From Micromonospora kangleipakensis (GTDB taxonomy: Bacteria > Actinomycetota > Actinomycetes > Mycobacteriales > Micromonosporaceae), in assembly GCF_004217615.1 (NCBI RefSeq), contig NZ_SHLD01000001.1, positions 4,216,001 to 4,280,000 on the forward strand: a DNA stretch of 64,000 nucleotides, given 5' to 3'. A program made the position numbers and the translations under genes. Below are positions 1 to 7,993 of the stretch, piece after piece. The notes under the pieces are model-generated. The model saw only the letters and a list, made by a program, of their open reading frames with translations, ran no database searches and had not been told where the DNA came from. The number at the start of each line of letters is the position of its first letter. Position 1 is the first letter of the stretch.

Positions 1-105
1 TACGGCGACGATGCCGGGGAGGTTATCGGCGACCTCGACGCAGTTGCCGCCATTGCCGCCGCTGCGGCTGGTCTTGCGCCAGACGGCGCCGGTCAGGTCA
101 GTCAT
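1..105 (-). CDS. DUF397 domain protein, 3' part beyond window
   Basis: The reading frame opens with ATG at 105 and runs off the left edge. The first 35 residues carry the DUF397 hallmark W-R-K-T-S-R-S followed by a GGNGGNCVEVA stretch. DUF397 proteins are small (usually 60-90 aa) actinomycete proteins almost always encoded just after an XRE/DUF5753 regulator, and their role is thought to be modulation of that regulator. The ATG overlaps the stop of the upstream regulator by 8 bases (98-105), so translational coupling is likely. The C-terminus is not visible. Confidence 0.9.
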   Translation of the reverse strand, partial: MTDLTGAVWRKTSRSGGNGGNCVEVADNLPGIVAV

Positions 106-988
106 GCCGCAGCTCCCCGATGATCCGCTTGATCATGTCCGTCGATTGTGCCTCATCGAGGGCCAGCGTCTCCAGGCTCTTCCACGCCGACCGGTAGGCC
201 GCTAGCTCATCGGGCTTGTCGAGGTACAGCGCGCCGGTCAGCGACTCGCTGTAGGCGACGGACGGCTCCGGCCCGGCCCGTCCGCCCTTCGTGACGGGGA
301 AGTCCAGGATCACAAAGGAGCCCGCAACTGCACCCGAGTGCGGCCCGGCGGCAAAGGGCAGCACGCGCACCGACACGTTCGGCAGCCCGGCGGCCTCGAT
401 AAGCCGGCTGAGCTGGCCGACCATGACCCCGCGGTTGCCAACCGCGCGACGAAGCACGGCTTCCGACAGCACCGCGTCCAGCCGGGGTGGCTTGGGCAGT
501 CGGCGGGTGAGCAGGCTCTGCCTCTGCAACCGCACCTCCACCGCCCGCTCCCGATCCTCCTCGCTTGCGGTTGGCCGGTCGAGCCGAGCGAGCCCGAGGG
601 CGTACTCGCGGGTCTGGAGCAGGCCGGGGATCAAGGTCTCCTCGTACTGGCGGAGATGGGCGGCGGCGGATTCCAGGCCGACGTACAGCTCGAACCAGCT
701 CGGTACCGCGTCCCCGTACGCGTGCCACCAGCCCTTCGATTTCGTCTCCGCGGCGAGCCCGCGCATCGCCTCGGTCATCTCAGCCGACACGTTGTACAGC
801 TCGCACATCGCCTTGACGTCGAGCACCCGGACCGCGCCCAAGCCGCACTCGATGCGCCAGATCTTTTGCCGGCTGTATTCGAGCGCCTCGGCGGCGGCGT
901 CGAGGGTCACGCCGGCCTCGGTGCGGAACTGGCGCAGCAGCCGGCCGAGCTGCCGGCGCGGCACGGTCGATCCGATGTCCTCTGCCAT
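98..988 (-). CDS. XRE-family regulator with DUF5753 domain
   Basis: A 296-aa DNA-binding protein. A helix-turn-helix of the XRE type occupies about residues 10-65 (LGRLLRQFRTEAGVTLDAAA, then SRQKIWRIE). A DUF5753 domain follows (about 90-285), with the typical LRQYEETLIPGLLQTREYA motif. The ATG at 988 is preferred over a longer in-frame opening at 1042 because AGGGAG lies 9-10 bases upstream and the HTH begins soon after. Family members (WhiJ-type regulators in Streptomyces) pair with DUF397 proteins and often control development or antibiotic genes; the target here is unknown. It is divergent from the DivIVA-like gene, and the shared interval carries repeats suggesting autoregulation. Confidence 0.93.
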   Translation of the reverse strand: MAEDIGSTVPRRQLGRLLRQFRTEAGVTLDAAAEALEYSRQKIWRIECGLGAVRVLDVKAMCELYNVSAEMTEAMRGLAAETKSKGWWHAYGDAVPSWFELYVGLESAAAHLRQYEETLIPGLLQTREYALGLARLDRPTASEEDRERAVEVRLQRQSLLTRRLPKPPRLDAVLSEAVLRRAVGNRGVMVGQLSRLIEAAGLPNVSVRVLPFAAGPHSGAVAGSFVILDFPVTKGGRAGPEPSVAYSESLTGALYLDKPDELAAYRSAWKSLETLALDEAQSTDMIKRIIGELRHD

Positions 989-1010
989 CCGAGCACTCCC
1001 TGATTCCGTC

Positions 1011-1074
1011 CTGCAACACTGCGTGACGCCGCTCTGCAACACGTACAGGTTTCAGTAAAAGAAGTCAATACTTC
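1011..1074 (-). promoter_or_regulatory. Putative autoregulated promoter of the XRE gene
   Basis: Read on the minus strand there is a -35-like TTGACT (1063-1068), a 17-nt spacer and a -10-like TACGTG (1040-1045). CTGCAACAC occurs twice as a direct repeat (1011-1019 and 1034-1042, 23 bases apart), the second copy overlapping the -10. A small palindrome GAAGT-CAAT-ACTTC (1061-1074) overlaps the -35. This layout fits repression by the adjacent XRE protein; the binding is inferred. The rest of the 989-1312 interval shows no gene. Confidence 0.45.
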
Positions 1075-1312
1075 TGGCAAGAATTCTGCCGTGGAACGTT
1101 GCGCTTCCACTTCGCACTGTCACATGCTGACTACAAGGACGCGGCTCGGTGCGGCGCCGACGGTAGCTACCAGGACCGACAAGCACAGTCCATGAGCAGC
1201 CCTGGTGCCGTACCGCTGATCGAAGCTGCGGTGGCAGGGCGGGGTGGGTCCGCCCGTGCGGGGAGGGCGGGTGGCCCACCCCTTCCAATCACGACGAGAG
1301 GCAGGCCAGCGA

Positions 1313-1612
1313 ATGAGCGTCCGCAACCCGCGACCGACGCGGGGGAACGCAGCGACCTACCGCTCCGGCGCGTACCCCAGTCTGCTGCCGTGGCAGGTGC
1401 GCGAGCGCCGCTTCAAGCTGGCCGGGCTCGGACGCCGCGGCTTGGAGCCCGACGACGTGTACGCCTTCCTCGACCGGGTCGCCGGCGACCTGGCCGCCGT
1501 CTACGCGGCCCTGGCCGCCAGCCGCCGGGAGACCGCGGTCATCAAGGACGCGCTGCGCCGCTGGCAGTCCGACCAGGCCCGCGCCCGCGACGCCCGGGGA
1601 AACGAGCGGTGA
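1313..1612 (+). CDS. DivIVA-like domain protein, 99 aa
   Basis: A small protein with a short basic N-terminus, then the G-L-E-P-D-D-V-Y-A-F-L-D-R-V motif that begins DivIVA-like coiled-coil domains (about residues 45-62), followed by an Ala/Arg-rich predicted coiled coil to the end. Such short DivIVA-like proteins are common beside XRE/DUF397 loci in actinomycetes; they may act in polar or septal localisation, but this one has no assigned role. ATG 1313 is chosen because it follows a purine-rich GAGAGGCAGG. The stop overlaps the GTG of the next gene (GTGA), so the two are a translationally coupled pair. Confidence 0.75.
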   Translation: MSVRNPRPTRGNAATYRSGAYPSLLPWQVRERRFKLAGLGRRGLEPDDVYAFLDRVAGDLAAVYAALAASRRETAVIKDALRRWQSDQARARDARGNER

Positions 1613-1860
1613 CCCAGCGGTACGTCATCCACCTGCCGGTCGTCGCGAACGACCTGCCCGCCGCGCAGCGCCTGGCCCGGGTGGTCGGCTGCTGGCTGCT
1701 CGTCCTGCCGCAGGCCGACCCGGGGGAGACCACCGTCTCGGCCGAGGACGACCAGAACGTGCGCCATCGGGTCTACTGCGACCTGCTGATGCCCGGCGGC
1801 CGGCGCTGCCTGCTCCGCGCCGACCACGACGGCCCCTGCGCCCGCCGCCTGCGCCGCTGA
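1609..1860 (+). CDS. Small conserved protein, 83 aa, parent of repeated fragments
   Basis: GTG start at 1609 overlaps the TGA of the DivIVA-like gene by 4 bases. The product has an N-terminal part with HLPVVANDLPAAQRLAR, a central WLLVLPQ segment, and a C-terminal region with two Cys (YCDLLMPGG and GRRCLLRADHDGPC) and an arginine-rich tail. No family function is recognised; the spaced Cys and His/Asp residues could bind metal, but this is speculation. It matters because 5' or 3' pieces of this same gene recur at 32456-32494, 36235-36408 and 44563-44706, making it part of a repeated, decaying module. This copy is the only intact one in the window. Confidence 0.7.
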   Translation: MTQRYVIHLPVVANDLPAAQRLARVVGCWLLVLPQADPGETTVSAEDDQNVRHRVYCDLLMPGGRRCLLRADHDGPCARRLRR

Positions 1861-2187
1861 CAACTCCGCGGGCGTGTCGGTTGTCCGTCACGTCGCTGGC
1901 CGCGTCGGGTTGGTCTGGTTCCGTAGCGCGGTGGATCGCATCGACCAGCCGAGGAACGTGGGGAAGCGCTGGTGACCGCGATGCCCGGCGTGGACGAAGA
2001 CCACGGTCACAACGTCCTGTTGGAGTAGGCTAGGGGACGTGGTCGTCTGACCATGTTTCTTGACTCAGGGTGGCCAACCGGCGGGCACCGCCTGTTGTTC
2101 ATGGTTTCGTCCGGCGGATCGCGGTTGGCAGAGCACCGAAGTCGCCGCAGCGGACCGCCATCCTGACGTTGTGTGGGAAGGGTCGAT
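1861..2187 (+). other. 327-bp interval with no supported gene
   Basis: Nothing with convincing coding character or a recognisable RNA is visible. The phrase near 1865 (ACTCCGCGGGCGTG) resembles short stretches following the 83-aa gene fragments near 36130 and 44727, so part of this spacer belongs to the repeated module. Confidence 0.5.
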
Positions 2188-2313
2188 ATGTCCGACAAGT
2201 CTCCCCAGAAGAGCAATATGAAGAAGCCAGCCATGACTTTGAAGGAAAAGCGGGCGGCGAAGAAGGCCAAGCATGCGGACAAACCTTCGGCGATTCCGCC
2301 AACTGGCCACTGA
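2188..2313 (+). CDS. Small basic protein, 41 aa
   Basis: ATG at 2188 is preceded by GGAAGGG with a 5-base spacer, a good ribosome binding site. The product begins MSDKSPQKSNMKK and continues with a Lys/Ala-rich helix (LKEKRAAKKAKHADK), ending in a short polar tail. Very similar tiny lysine-rich proteins (MSDKSPR..., LKEKRA.KKAK) are widespread in actinomycetes and have no known function; from composition, nucleic-acid or ribosome binding is possible. A hairpin after the stop supports an independent transcript. The AT-richer codon use here differs from its neighbours. Confidence 0.72.
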   Translation: MSDKSPQKSNMKKPAMTLKEKRAAKKAKHADKPSAIPPTGH

Positions 2314-2363
2314 AAGACCGGTACGGCCGCCGCTCGCGCGAACTGACGTCGACGTGGCGCGGA

Positions 2364-2382
2364 CCCTGACGTTCGGTCAGGG
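2364..2382. terminator. Bidirectional hairpin terminator
   Basis: CCCTGAC-GTTCG-GTCAGGG is a perfect 7-bp stem with a 5-nt loop. It lies between convergent genes (the 41-aa gene and the minus-strand oxidoreductase) and overlaps the stop codon of the latter, so it probably ends both transcripts. Confidence 0.65.
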
Positions 2383-3297
2383 AACGGTGATGCCGAGTTT
2401 GCCGAGTGCACCGGAGAAGTCGGCGAGTGCCTGGGGCACCTCGGCCAGGTCATAGCGTCTGGTGATCGGTACGCGCAGTCGACCGGCTACGACGTCGCTG
2501 GCGAGCCGGTCGAGGGTTGCCGGCTCCGGGCTGGCCATGATCGAGGTGGCGGCCGGGTGCTGGTCGGGGCCGAAGCCGATGGTGGAGGCGAGGCGCCCGT
2601 CGGGGGTGAGCAGCCCGGCCAGCTGCGCGCCGTCGCCGGCCAGGTGCACCACCGCGGGTACGCCGTCCGGGGCGAGCGCCCGGACCTGGCCGCTGAGGTC
2701 GGCGGTGTAGTCCACCGCCTCGGCAGCGCCCAGCTGTCGTACGAAGTCGGTGGCGGCACCGGGGCGAGCGGTGGCGATGACGCGGGCGCCGGCCGCCGCG
2801 GCGTACTGGATCGCGAGCGCCCCCACACCGCCGGTCGCGCCGGCGATCAGGACGGTTTCGTCCGGCCTGGGGGCGACGGCGTCGACCGCGTCGACTGCGG
2901 CGGTGCCCGCCAGCCCGAGCGCGCCCGCGATCGGCAGGTCCAAGCCCTCGGGGACCCAGGTGATCCCGTACTGGTCGCCCACCGCCAGGATTTCGGCCCA
3001 CGCGCCGTCTCGCAGGTACGGCTTCATGACCACCCCGAACACCGTGTCGCCGATGCCCAACCGGGTGGGCCCGTCGCCGACGGCCTCCACCGTGCCGGCG
3101 AAGTCCTTGCCGAGCACGACCGGGAAGCGGTACTCCATCCTGCCCTTGAGCATTCCGGCCGCCGCCATCTTGTCGAAACCGTTGACGGAGGACGCGCGCA
3201 CCCGCACGAGCACCTCACCGGGGCGAGGGCCGGGCTGGGGCAGGTCGCCGGCCAGGGCCGGTGCCGCTCCAAGCTCCTGAAGTGTGATCGCCCGCAT
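2377..3297 (-). CDS. NADPH-dependent MDR-type oxidoreductase (quinone reductase-like)
   Basis: A 306-aa medium-chain dehydrogenase/reductase without structural zinc. The N-terminal GroES-like domain carries PRPGEVLVRVRASSVNGFDKM and VLGKDFAGTVEAVG. The Rossmann domain (about 130-250) contains the nucleotide motif AGATGGVGALAIQYA. Zinc ligands of true alcohol dehydrogenases are absent, which fits quinone reductase/zeta-crystallin-like enzymes that reduce quinones or enones with NADPH. ATG 3297 (MRAITLQ) has GAAGGGA upstream and matches the family N-terminus better than a longer opening. The substrate cannot be told. It stands alone. Confidence 0.9.
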   Translation of the reverse strand: MRAITLQELGAAPALAGDLPQPGPRPGEVLVRVRASSVNGFDKMAAAGMLKGRMEYRFPVVLGKDFAGTVEAVGDGPTRLGIGDTVFGVVMKPYLRDGAWAEILAVGDQYGITWVPEGLDLPIAGALGLAGTAAVDAVDAVAPRPDETVLIAGATGGVGALAIQYAAAAGARVIATARPGAATDFVRQLGAAEAVDYTADLSGQVRALAPDGVPAVVHLAGDGAQLAGLLTPDGRLASTIGFGPDQHPAATSIMASPEPATLDRLASDVVAGRLRVPITRRYDLAEVPQALADFSGALGKLGITVP

Positions 3298-3473
3298 ACG
3301 CTGGTCCCTTCGCAAAGCGCCTGTCCGGATTGCCTGGGTCCCCGCCTGTTGACGTCTCGGTCCGCGGTCCGGTTCCGGCCTTCCCGTACCGACCGCACCC
3401 AAACTGCGTCGCGACCACCGCTACGGATCGGCGGCATGAGGTCCGCAGCCGACTGGGACCGGGGGAGGCGTGG

Positions 3474-3923
3474 ATGGCGATCGAGGCGCCGGACTACTTC
3501 CAGCCCGAGGGTGGGCTGGTGCTCACGCATCTGCTGATCGTGCGGGATGTGGACCGTTCACGGGAGTTCTACCGGCGGGTGCTGGGAGCGACGGTGGTGC
3601 GGGAACGCCAGCCGGCGATCCTGCGGTTCCACAACAGCTACATCGTGATCAACAGCGAAGGCGGTCCGACCGACGACAAGCCGGGCGTACGGGCACAGGC
3701 GCCGCCGGATCCGAACACGCTCAGCGGCGCGATGAACATCCGGGTCACTGACGTCCGAGCGGTCTATGAGCAGTGGCGGTCACGGGGTGGGGAGTTCCTG
3801 ACCGAGCCGAAGGATCATGGCGTCGAGATCCGGTGCTACCTGCGGGATCCGGATGGCTATCTGATCGAGCTGGGGCAGGGCACCGGGATCCTCGCCGAGA
3901 TGGGTCGGCCAGCCTCCGCCTGA
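3474..3923 (+). CDS. VOC-family (glyoxalase/dioxygenase fold) protein, copy 1
   Basis: A 149-aa vicinal-oxygen-chelate protein with two beta-alpha-beta-beta-beta modules: residues about 18-75 (LTHLLIVRDVDRSREFYRRVLG) and 85-140 (MNIRVTDVRAVYEQW ... YLRDPDGYLIEL). The histidine in LTHLL and the glutamate in YLIEL match typical metal ligand positions. The substrate is unknown; relatives include glyoxalase-I-like and resistance proteins. GGGGGAGG precedes ATG 3474. A copy at 44799-45248 encodes a protein that differs at a single residue (P to A near the C-terminus), and two broken copies lie at 37453-37631 and 41430-41566. Confidence 0.9.
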   Translation: MAIEAPDYFQPEGGLVLTHLLIVRDVDRSREFYRRVLGATVVRERQPAILRFHNSYIVINSEGGPTDDKPGVRAQAPPDPNTLSGAMNIRVTDVRAVYEQWRSRGGEFLTEPKDHGVEIRCYLRDPDGYLIELGQGTGILAEMGRPASA

Positions 3924-4008
3924 GCCTGAAGATCGGCGCGGTCGGCAGCCTGGTCATGGCCAGACCGGCCGTCGTGATCGGGCCCATGGTGATCAGGCGG
4001 CGGGTACC

Positions 4009-4368
4009 GTGAACGTCGTGGAGGATCTCGGCGCGAAGGTCTCGTACTTCGCGCTCGCCGTCGGCACCCGGGTGTACGACGTCGACTCGGCACCCGTCGG
4101 CGTGGTTGAGCACGTGCTCGCCGACGAACGGCAGGACATCTTCCACGGCGTCATCGTGGCACCGCCCGGGCCGGACCAGTCCCACCGCTTCGCCCACCGG
4201 GAGCAGATCGCCGACTTGTACGAGCGGGGCGTCGTGCTGTCGGTACCCGGTGCCGAGATGCACGAACCGGGCGACGACCCGCCGGCCGGAGAGGTCGAGA
4301 ACGCGGATCACAACCCGGTGCAGGCGGACCTGCGCCGCGCCTGGCAGCGGCTGAGCCGACCCCGTTGA
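4009..4368 (+). CDS. PRC-barrel-like domain protein, 119 aa
   Basis: GTG start at 4009. The N-terminal 75 residues resemble a PRC-barrel/DUF2171 fold: a beta-rich segment GTRVYDVDSAPVGVVEHVL followed by DIFHGVIVAPPG and a short E-Q-I-A-D-L-Y-E-R-G-V-V-L motif. The C-terminal third is acidic then basic and probably disordered. Such proteins occur in soil actinomycetes and may be stress-related, but no precise role is known. No strong ribosome site is visible, so the start is somewhat uncertain. It stands alone on the plus strand. Confidence 0.65.
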   Translation: MNVVEDLGAKVSYFALAVGTRVYDVDSAPVGVVEHVLADERQDIFHGVIVAPPGPDQSHRFAHREQIADLYERGVVLSVPGAEMHEPGDDPPAGEVENADHNPVQADLRRAWQRLSRPR

Positions 4369-4422
4369 ACCGTGCAGCCGGGAGTTCACCCGCCACCTGA
4401 CGGGCCGGTCGCACGGCGGGTT

Positions 4423-5292
4423 TCAGGCTGATCGGGCAGTGTCGGTGATGTGCGCGAGTACGGCCGAGTAGTCCCGGTCGCCGAGGCCGGCTTCCTGGGC
4501 TGCCACGACCCACTGCCGGGCGGCCGCCGCGACCGGCAGTTCGACACTTGCCGACTCGGCGGCCGAGACGACCAGATCGACGTCCTTACGGGCGAGTGAC
4601 AGCGCGAACCGCAGCGGGAACTGACCGGACTCGATCGCTGGCCGCCGCCGATCCGCTTGCGAGCCCACGGGAGTCGCGGACAGGACCTCGAACGCGATGT
4701 CACGTGGCAGCCCAAGCCCGTCCGCGAGAGCGAGCGCCTCACCGAGAACAGCGAGCACCCCGAAGAGAGTCGAATTGGCGACCAGTTTGGCGGCCGCGCC
4801 GGCACCGAGCGGCCCGACATGCAGCGGCGAGCCCAGCGCGCCCAACACCGGCATCCACCGTTGGACAAGCGGCTCCGGCCCTCCGACGAATATCCGCAGC
4901 GAACCCGACTCGGCCTCCGAGACGCTGCCCAGCACCGGCGCATCGAGCAGGGCAACGCCATCCGGCAGCATCTCTGCCAACCGTCGCACGGCAGCCGGCC
5001 CGACCGTGGACATCTCAACGAGTGTCGTCGGCGCGGTGGCACCGGCGAGGACGCCCTGCGGACCCTGGGCCACCTCTTGGAGCGCGGCCGGGTCGGACAG
5101 CATGGTGATCACCATGTCGGCGCGGCGGGCAGCCTCTGCCGGACTGCCGGCAGCGACGGCGCCACGCGCCACAAGATCGCTGGCCCGCTGTGGTGTGCGG
5201 TTCCAGACAACGAGGTCATGGCCGGCATCGAGCAGCCGGCGCGCCATCCGGCTACCCATCCCACCCAGACCGATCACCGCGACCGTGGCCAT
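4423..5292 (-). CDS. 3-hydroxyisobutyrate dehydrogenase-like NAD(P) oxidoreductase
   Basis: A 289-aa beta-hydroxyacid dehydrogenase-family protein. The N-terminal Rossmann motif is VIGLGGMGSRMARRLLDAGHDLVVWNRT; the substrate-binding segment is LLDAPVLGSVSEAESGSL, and the catalytic region is LGAGAAAKLVANSTLFG with the conserved lysine. The C-terminal all-alpha domain completes the family length (about 290-300 aa). Known members oxidise 3-hydroxyisobutyrate or tartronate semialdehyde, or reduce imines; the sequence alone does not decide between them. ATG 5292 is preceded by AGGATGGGG. It could in principle serve glyoxylate metabolism as a tartronate semialdehyde reductase, but it is 12 kb from the glyoxylate genes and not linked to them. 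Confidence 0.88.
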   Translation of the reverse strand: MATVAVIGLGGMGSRMARRLLDAGHDLVVWNRTPQRASDLVARGAVAAGSPAEAARRADMVITMLSDPAALQEVAQGPQGVLAGATAPTTLVEMSTVGPAAVRRLAEMLPDGVALLDAPVLGSVSEAESGSLRIFVGGPEPLVQRWMPVLGALGSPLHVGPLGAGAAAKLVANSTLFGVLAVLGEALALADGLGLPRDIAFEVLSATPVGSQADRRRPAIESGQFPLRFALSLARKDVDLVVSAAESASVELPVAAAARQWVVAAQEAGLGDRDYSAVLAHITDTARSA

Positions 5293-5594
5293 GGCCCCAT
5301 CCTGCCAATTTCCCCTGAGCAATGCCGCATGCAGCGCCGATTCACCTCAGGTGCGTTCGTAGACGATGGCCGACGCCTTCGATCGCGCTTGGGGGAACAT
5401 GGTGGGCTTCCTCTATCTCCGAACCGCGCCCGACGCAGACCACGTCGATTAGGCGTGCCGTCAAAGGGTTACCACCATTGCAGTAGCGCGGCGACCGTGA
5501 CCGCCGCCTGGTACGAGGTGGCGGTCACGTCGTACCCGGTGGCGACAGGGCAGACGAGCTGCATCGACAGCCGGCTGTGGGATCGTTCGTTACG

Positions 5595-6362
5595 TCAGCT
5601 CCAGCGAATCTGGATCTGTGATCGCCACTGGTCGACGACGTCGGATCGGCCCTCCGTGGCGAGCTCGTCCGCCCGGTTCCAGAGGCTCAGGTAGACCTGC
5701 ACCGCGGTGCCGGAGAACACCACGTCCGCCCGCTCCGCCTCCCCTGGCGTCGTCACGATCGGGCCTTCGCTGATCCGTACCATCCAGGCGTGACCGGTGT
5801 CGTCGGTCCTCACCATCACGCTGTACGGCTCGACCGAGTGGAGCCGGCCCTTCCCTCGGGTGATGAAGCCGGTCAGAAGCTCATCGATCCCGTCGGCAGC
5901 CAGCACCGGATCGATGTCCACGTCCGACGCTCCCGGCCACCGTCCATGCACGGCCGAGATCGCGTCAACGCTGTGGATGGTCGTCTCGTGGGCCTGGCGC
6001 CGCGCCCAGAATCGGCGCGGCGGTGGGGCGTCCTTGAGGAACACCATCGCCTGGGCGTCCTCCGCCCTCGCGTGCAATGTATCGACCAGGGTGGCGAGGC
6101 CGTCCGAGTACCAGCGGAGCAGATCGGCGGCGGCCTTGCCCTCGGCCTGTGAAGCTGAGGTGTCGTGGTCGGTGTCGCCGCGCAGGTTCGCCCCCGCCCA
6201 TCTGTGCACCATGCCCTGATGGGTCACGAGCTCGGTGACATCCCAGCCGGGACATGTGGGGACCGTTGCATCGAACCCAGCTGCGGCAGCCGCCTCGCGC
6301 AGGGCGGCGCCGCTGCGGACAAGAGCCGCAAGGTGATCTTCCAAGCTCAGGTGTGTCGGCAT
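5595..6362 (-). CDS. Maleylpyruvate isomerase-family mycothiol-dependent protein
   Basis: A 255-aa protein with the DinB-like MDMPI N-terminal domain (about 5-150: a four-helix bundle with CPGWDVTELVTHQGMVHRWA, where the His of HQGMVHRW is a metal ligand) and an MDMPI C-terminal domain (about 165-250). These actinobacterial enzymes use or bind mycothiol; characterised ones isomerise maleylpyruvate, but most act on unknown substrates. The length is typical. No aromatic-ring genes are nearby, so the exact reaction is open. The 5323-5594 interval downstream contains no clear gene. Confidence 0.85.
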   Translation of the reverse strand: MPTHLSLEDHLAALVRSGAALREAAAAAGFDATVPTCPGWDVTELVTHQGMVHRWAGANLRGDTDHDTSASQAEGKAAADLLRWYSDGLATLVDTLHARAEDAQAMVFLKDAPPPRRFWARRQAHETTIHSVDAISAVHGRWPGASDVDIDPVLAADGIDELLTGFITRGKGRLHSVEPYSVMVRTDDTGHAWMVRISEGPIVTTPGEAERADVVFSGTAVQVYLSLWNRADELATEGRSDVVDQWRSQIQIRWS

Positions 6363-6408
6363 GGCGGCATGTTAGAGGGCAACGCGATGGAAAAGCTTCC
6401 GGCATGTT

Positions 6409-6552
6409 TCACCTCCCGCGCCCGGCGGCCGCGACGAGTTGGCGGGCGACGTCGAGCAGGTCGGGGCCGGTGATCGCGGGTGGCTGGCCCACGGGAAGCA
6501 GCCGCTGGCCGGGCCGGGCGACGAAGGCGCCCCGAGCCCCGGCGATAGTCAT
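6409..6552 (-). CDS. Possible 47-aa remnant or small protein
   Basis: A short frame (MTIAGARGAFVARPGQRLL... ending VARQLVAAAGRGR) starts 22 bp from the divergent ArsR gene and has AAGG a few bases before its ATG. It looks like a small or truncated protein; no family is recognised. The tight divergent spacing with a regulator is the main argument that it was once a regulated gene. It may be a chance frame. Confidence 0.3.
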   Translation of the reverse strand: MTIAGARGAFVARPGQRLLPVGQPPAITGPDLLDVARQLVAAAGRGR

Positions 6553-6574
6553 CGAACCTTCATAAGAGGATGGG

Positions 6575-6901
6575 GTGGCGATGGGGGACTGGTTGCCGGA
6601 GCCGACGCGGGCGCAGATGAGCCTGGACGCTGTGTTGCACGCGCTCAGCGATCCCCACCGGCGCCGGATCGTGGCGATGCTGGCGGCGGACGTCGAACAG
6701 CGCCGCACCTGCACCTCGTTCGGGTTGACGCTGGCGAAGAGCAACCGTACCCATCACTTCCGAATGCTACGCGAGGCCGGCGTGGTGCGGCAGTGGGACG
6801 CGGGCAACGCCAAGCTGAATCTGCTGCGCGTCGACGACCTGGAGGCCCGCTTCCCGGGGCTGCACCAAGCGATCGTCGCGGCCGAGCCCCGGATCGCGTA
6901 A
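6575..6901 (+). CDS. ArsR-family winged-helix regulator
   Basis: A 108-aa regulator. The winged helix spans about residues 18-90: LHALSDPHRRRIVAMLA, then a recognition helix in LAKSNRTHHFRMLREAGVV. No CxC or other metal-binding motif is seen, so it belongs to the non-metal or redox/small-molecule subgroup. GTG 6575 is chosen because AAGAGGA lies 5 bases upstream; an ATG two codons later is an alternative. It probably controls the adjacent divergent frame or itself. Confidence 0.85.
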   Translation: MAMGDWLPEPTRAQMSLDAVLHALSDPHRRRIVAMLAADVEQRRTCTSFGLTLAKSNRTHHFRMLREAGVVRQWDAGNAKLNLLRVDDLEARFPGLHQAIVAAEPRIA

Positions 6902-7092
6902 CGCCTCCGTCGACGCCGGCTGCCAATGAATTACTGGTGAGCGCTTGGCTGGCCGGCTGCTGGGTTGAGTCCGTCCCCTTCTCGACGTGACCGCGTGGCG
7001 GCTGAGGGGTGGTGCGGAGGACCACCGAGGCGCCCATCGCGCACGCTTCAACCATCCCGCCGACTACGGGTCCGCGCGATACCCTCGGCATC

Positions 7093-7740
7093 GTGGTGTT
7101 CAAGGGATGGCCAGCCGAGGCGCTGGAGTTCTACGAGGGACTTGCGGCCGACAACTCAAAGACGTACTGGACTGCGCACAAGACGATCTACGACGATCAG
7201 GTGCGGGCTCCGATGACGGAGTTGCTCGCCGAGCTGGAGCCGGAGTTCGGCAAGGGCAAGATCTTCCGGCCGAATCGAGACGTCCGGTTCAACGCCGACA
7301 AATCACCGTACAAGACCGCGATTGGGGCGGTGCTTGAGCACCGCGGGTACGTCCAGCTATCCGCCGACGGCCTGGCCGCCGGCAACGGGATGTGGATGAT
7401 GGCCACCGACCAGCTGGAGCGGTACCGCCGGGCGGTGGCCGACGACGCCAGCGGCGGAGACCTGCAAGGGATCATTGCGGAGATTGAGCGTCACCGGATC
7501 GAGGTCGGTGGCCACGAGGCGCTCAAGACCGCGCCGCGGGGATATCCGCGCGATCACCCGCGGGTCGACCTGCTTCGCAACAAGGGCCTGGTTGCCTGGA
7601 AACAGTGGCCGGTGGCCAGCTGGCTGGGTACGGCCGCGGCCAAGCGGCGGATCGTGGAGTTCCTGCACACAACGCGGCCGCTCGGCGACTGGCTCGATCG
7701 GCACGTAGGACCTTCCACGATCCCAGCGCGGGAGCGCTGA
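7093..7740 (+). CDS. DUF2461 domain protein
   Basis: A 215-aa protein covering a full DUF2461 domain: FKGWPAEALEFYEGLAADNSKTYW at the N-terminus, the strongly conserved RPNRDVRFNADKSPYKT motif near residue 60, and GYPRDHPRVDLLRNKGL near 160. The family (about 210-220 aa) is widespread, and no enzymatic function is established. The start is set at GTG 7093 (or GTG 7096) because homology begins immediately; no ribosome site is visible, so the message may be leaderless. Confidence 0.85.
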   Translation: MVFKGWPAEALEFYEGLAADNSKTYWTAHKTIYDDQVRAPMTELLAELEPEFGKGKIFRPNRDVRFNADKSPYKTAIGAVLEHRGYVQLSADGLAAGNGMWMMATDQLERYRRAVADDASGGDLQGIIAEIERHRIEVGGHEALKTAPRGYPRDHPRVDLLRNKGLVAWKQWPVASWLGTAAAKRRIVEFLHTTRPLGDWLDRHVGPSTIPARER

Positions 7741-7817
7741 GCCCGCCCCGCAGCTCAACGAACTTCTCTCAGTCATAAGTGTCCGGTCACACGACGCCTC
7801 CGGTGTCGTCCCCGCGC

Positions 7818-7993
7818 CTACCAGGGCAGCTCGGCATCGTGGATGAGCAGGGCAACCTTGACGCGGTTGTTGAGTTCCAGTTTGGTCAGCAGCCGGGATA
7901 CGTGACCTTTGACGGTCGGTTTGCTCATGCCCAACTCGGCGCTGATCTCCGCGTTCGACATGCCGCACCCGAGCGCGACGGCCGGCCCCGGTG
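7818..7993 (-). pseudogene. LuxR/NarL response-regulator C-terminal fragment
   Basis: Read on the minus strand the frame encodes a NarL-type HTH: MSNAEISAELGMSKPTVK followed by HVSRLLTKLELNNRVKVALL, then a short tail and TAG at 7820-7818. The phosphoacceptor receiver domain and first part of the HTH are missing, and upstream sequence past about 7993 no longer matches. This is the stump of a two-component response regulator; no histidine kinase is nearby. Confidence 0.75.

Noticed and set aside
4657..5694. Long plus-strand frame opposite the hydroxyacid dehydrogenase
   Set aside because: It is antisense to a well-supported gene, is Arg/His/Pro-rich and lacks any domain; a high-GC shadow frame.
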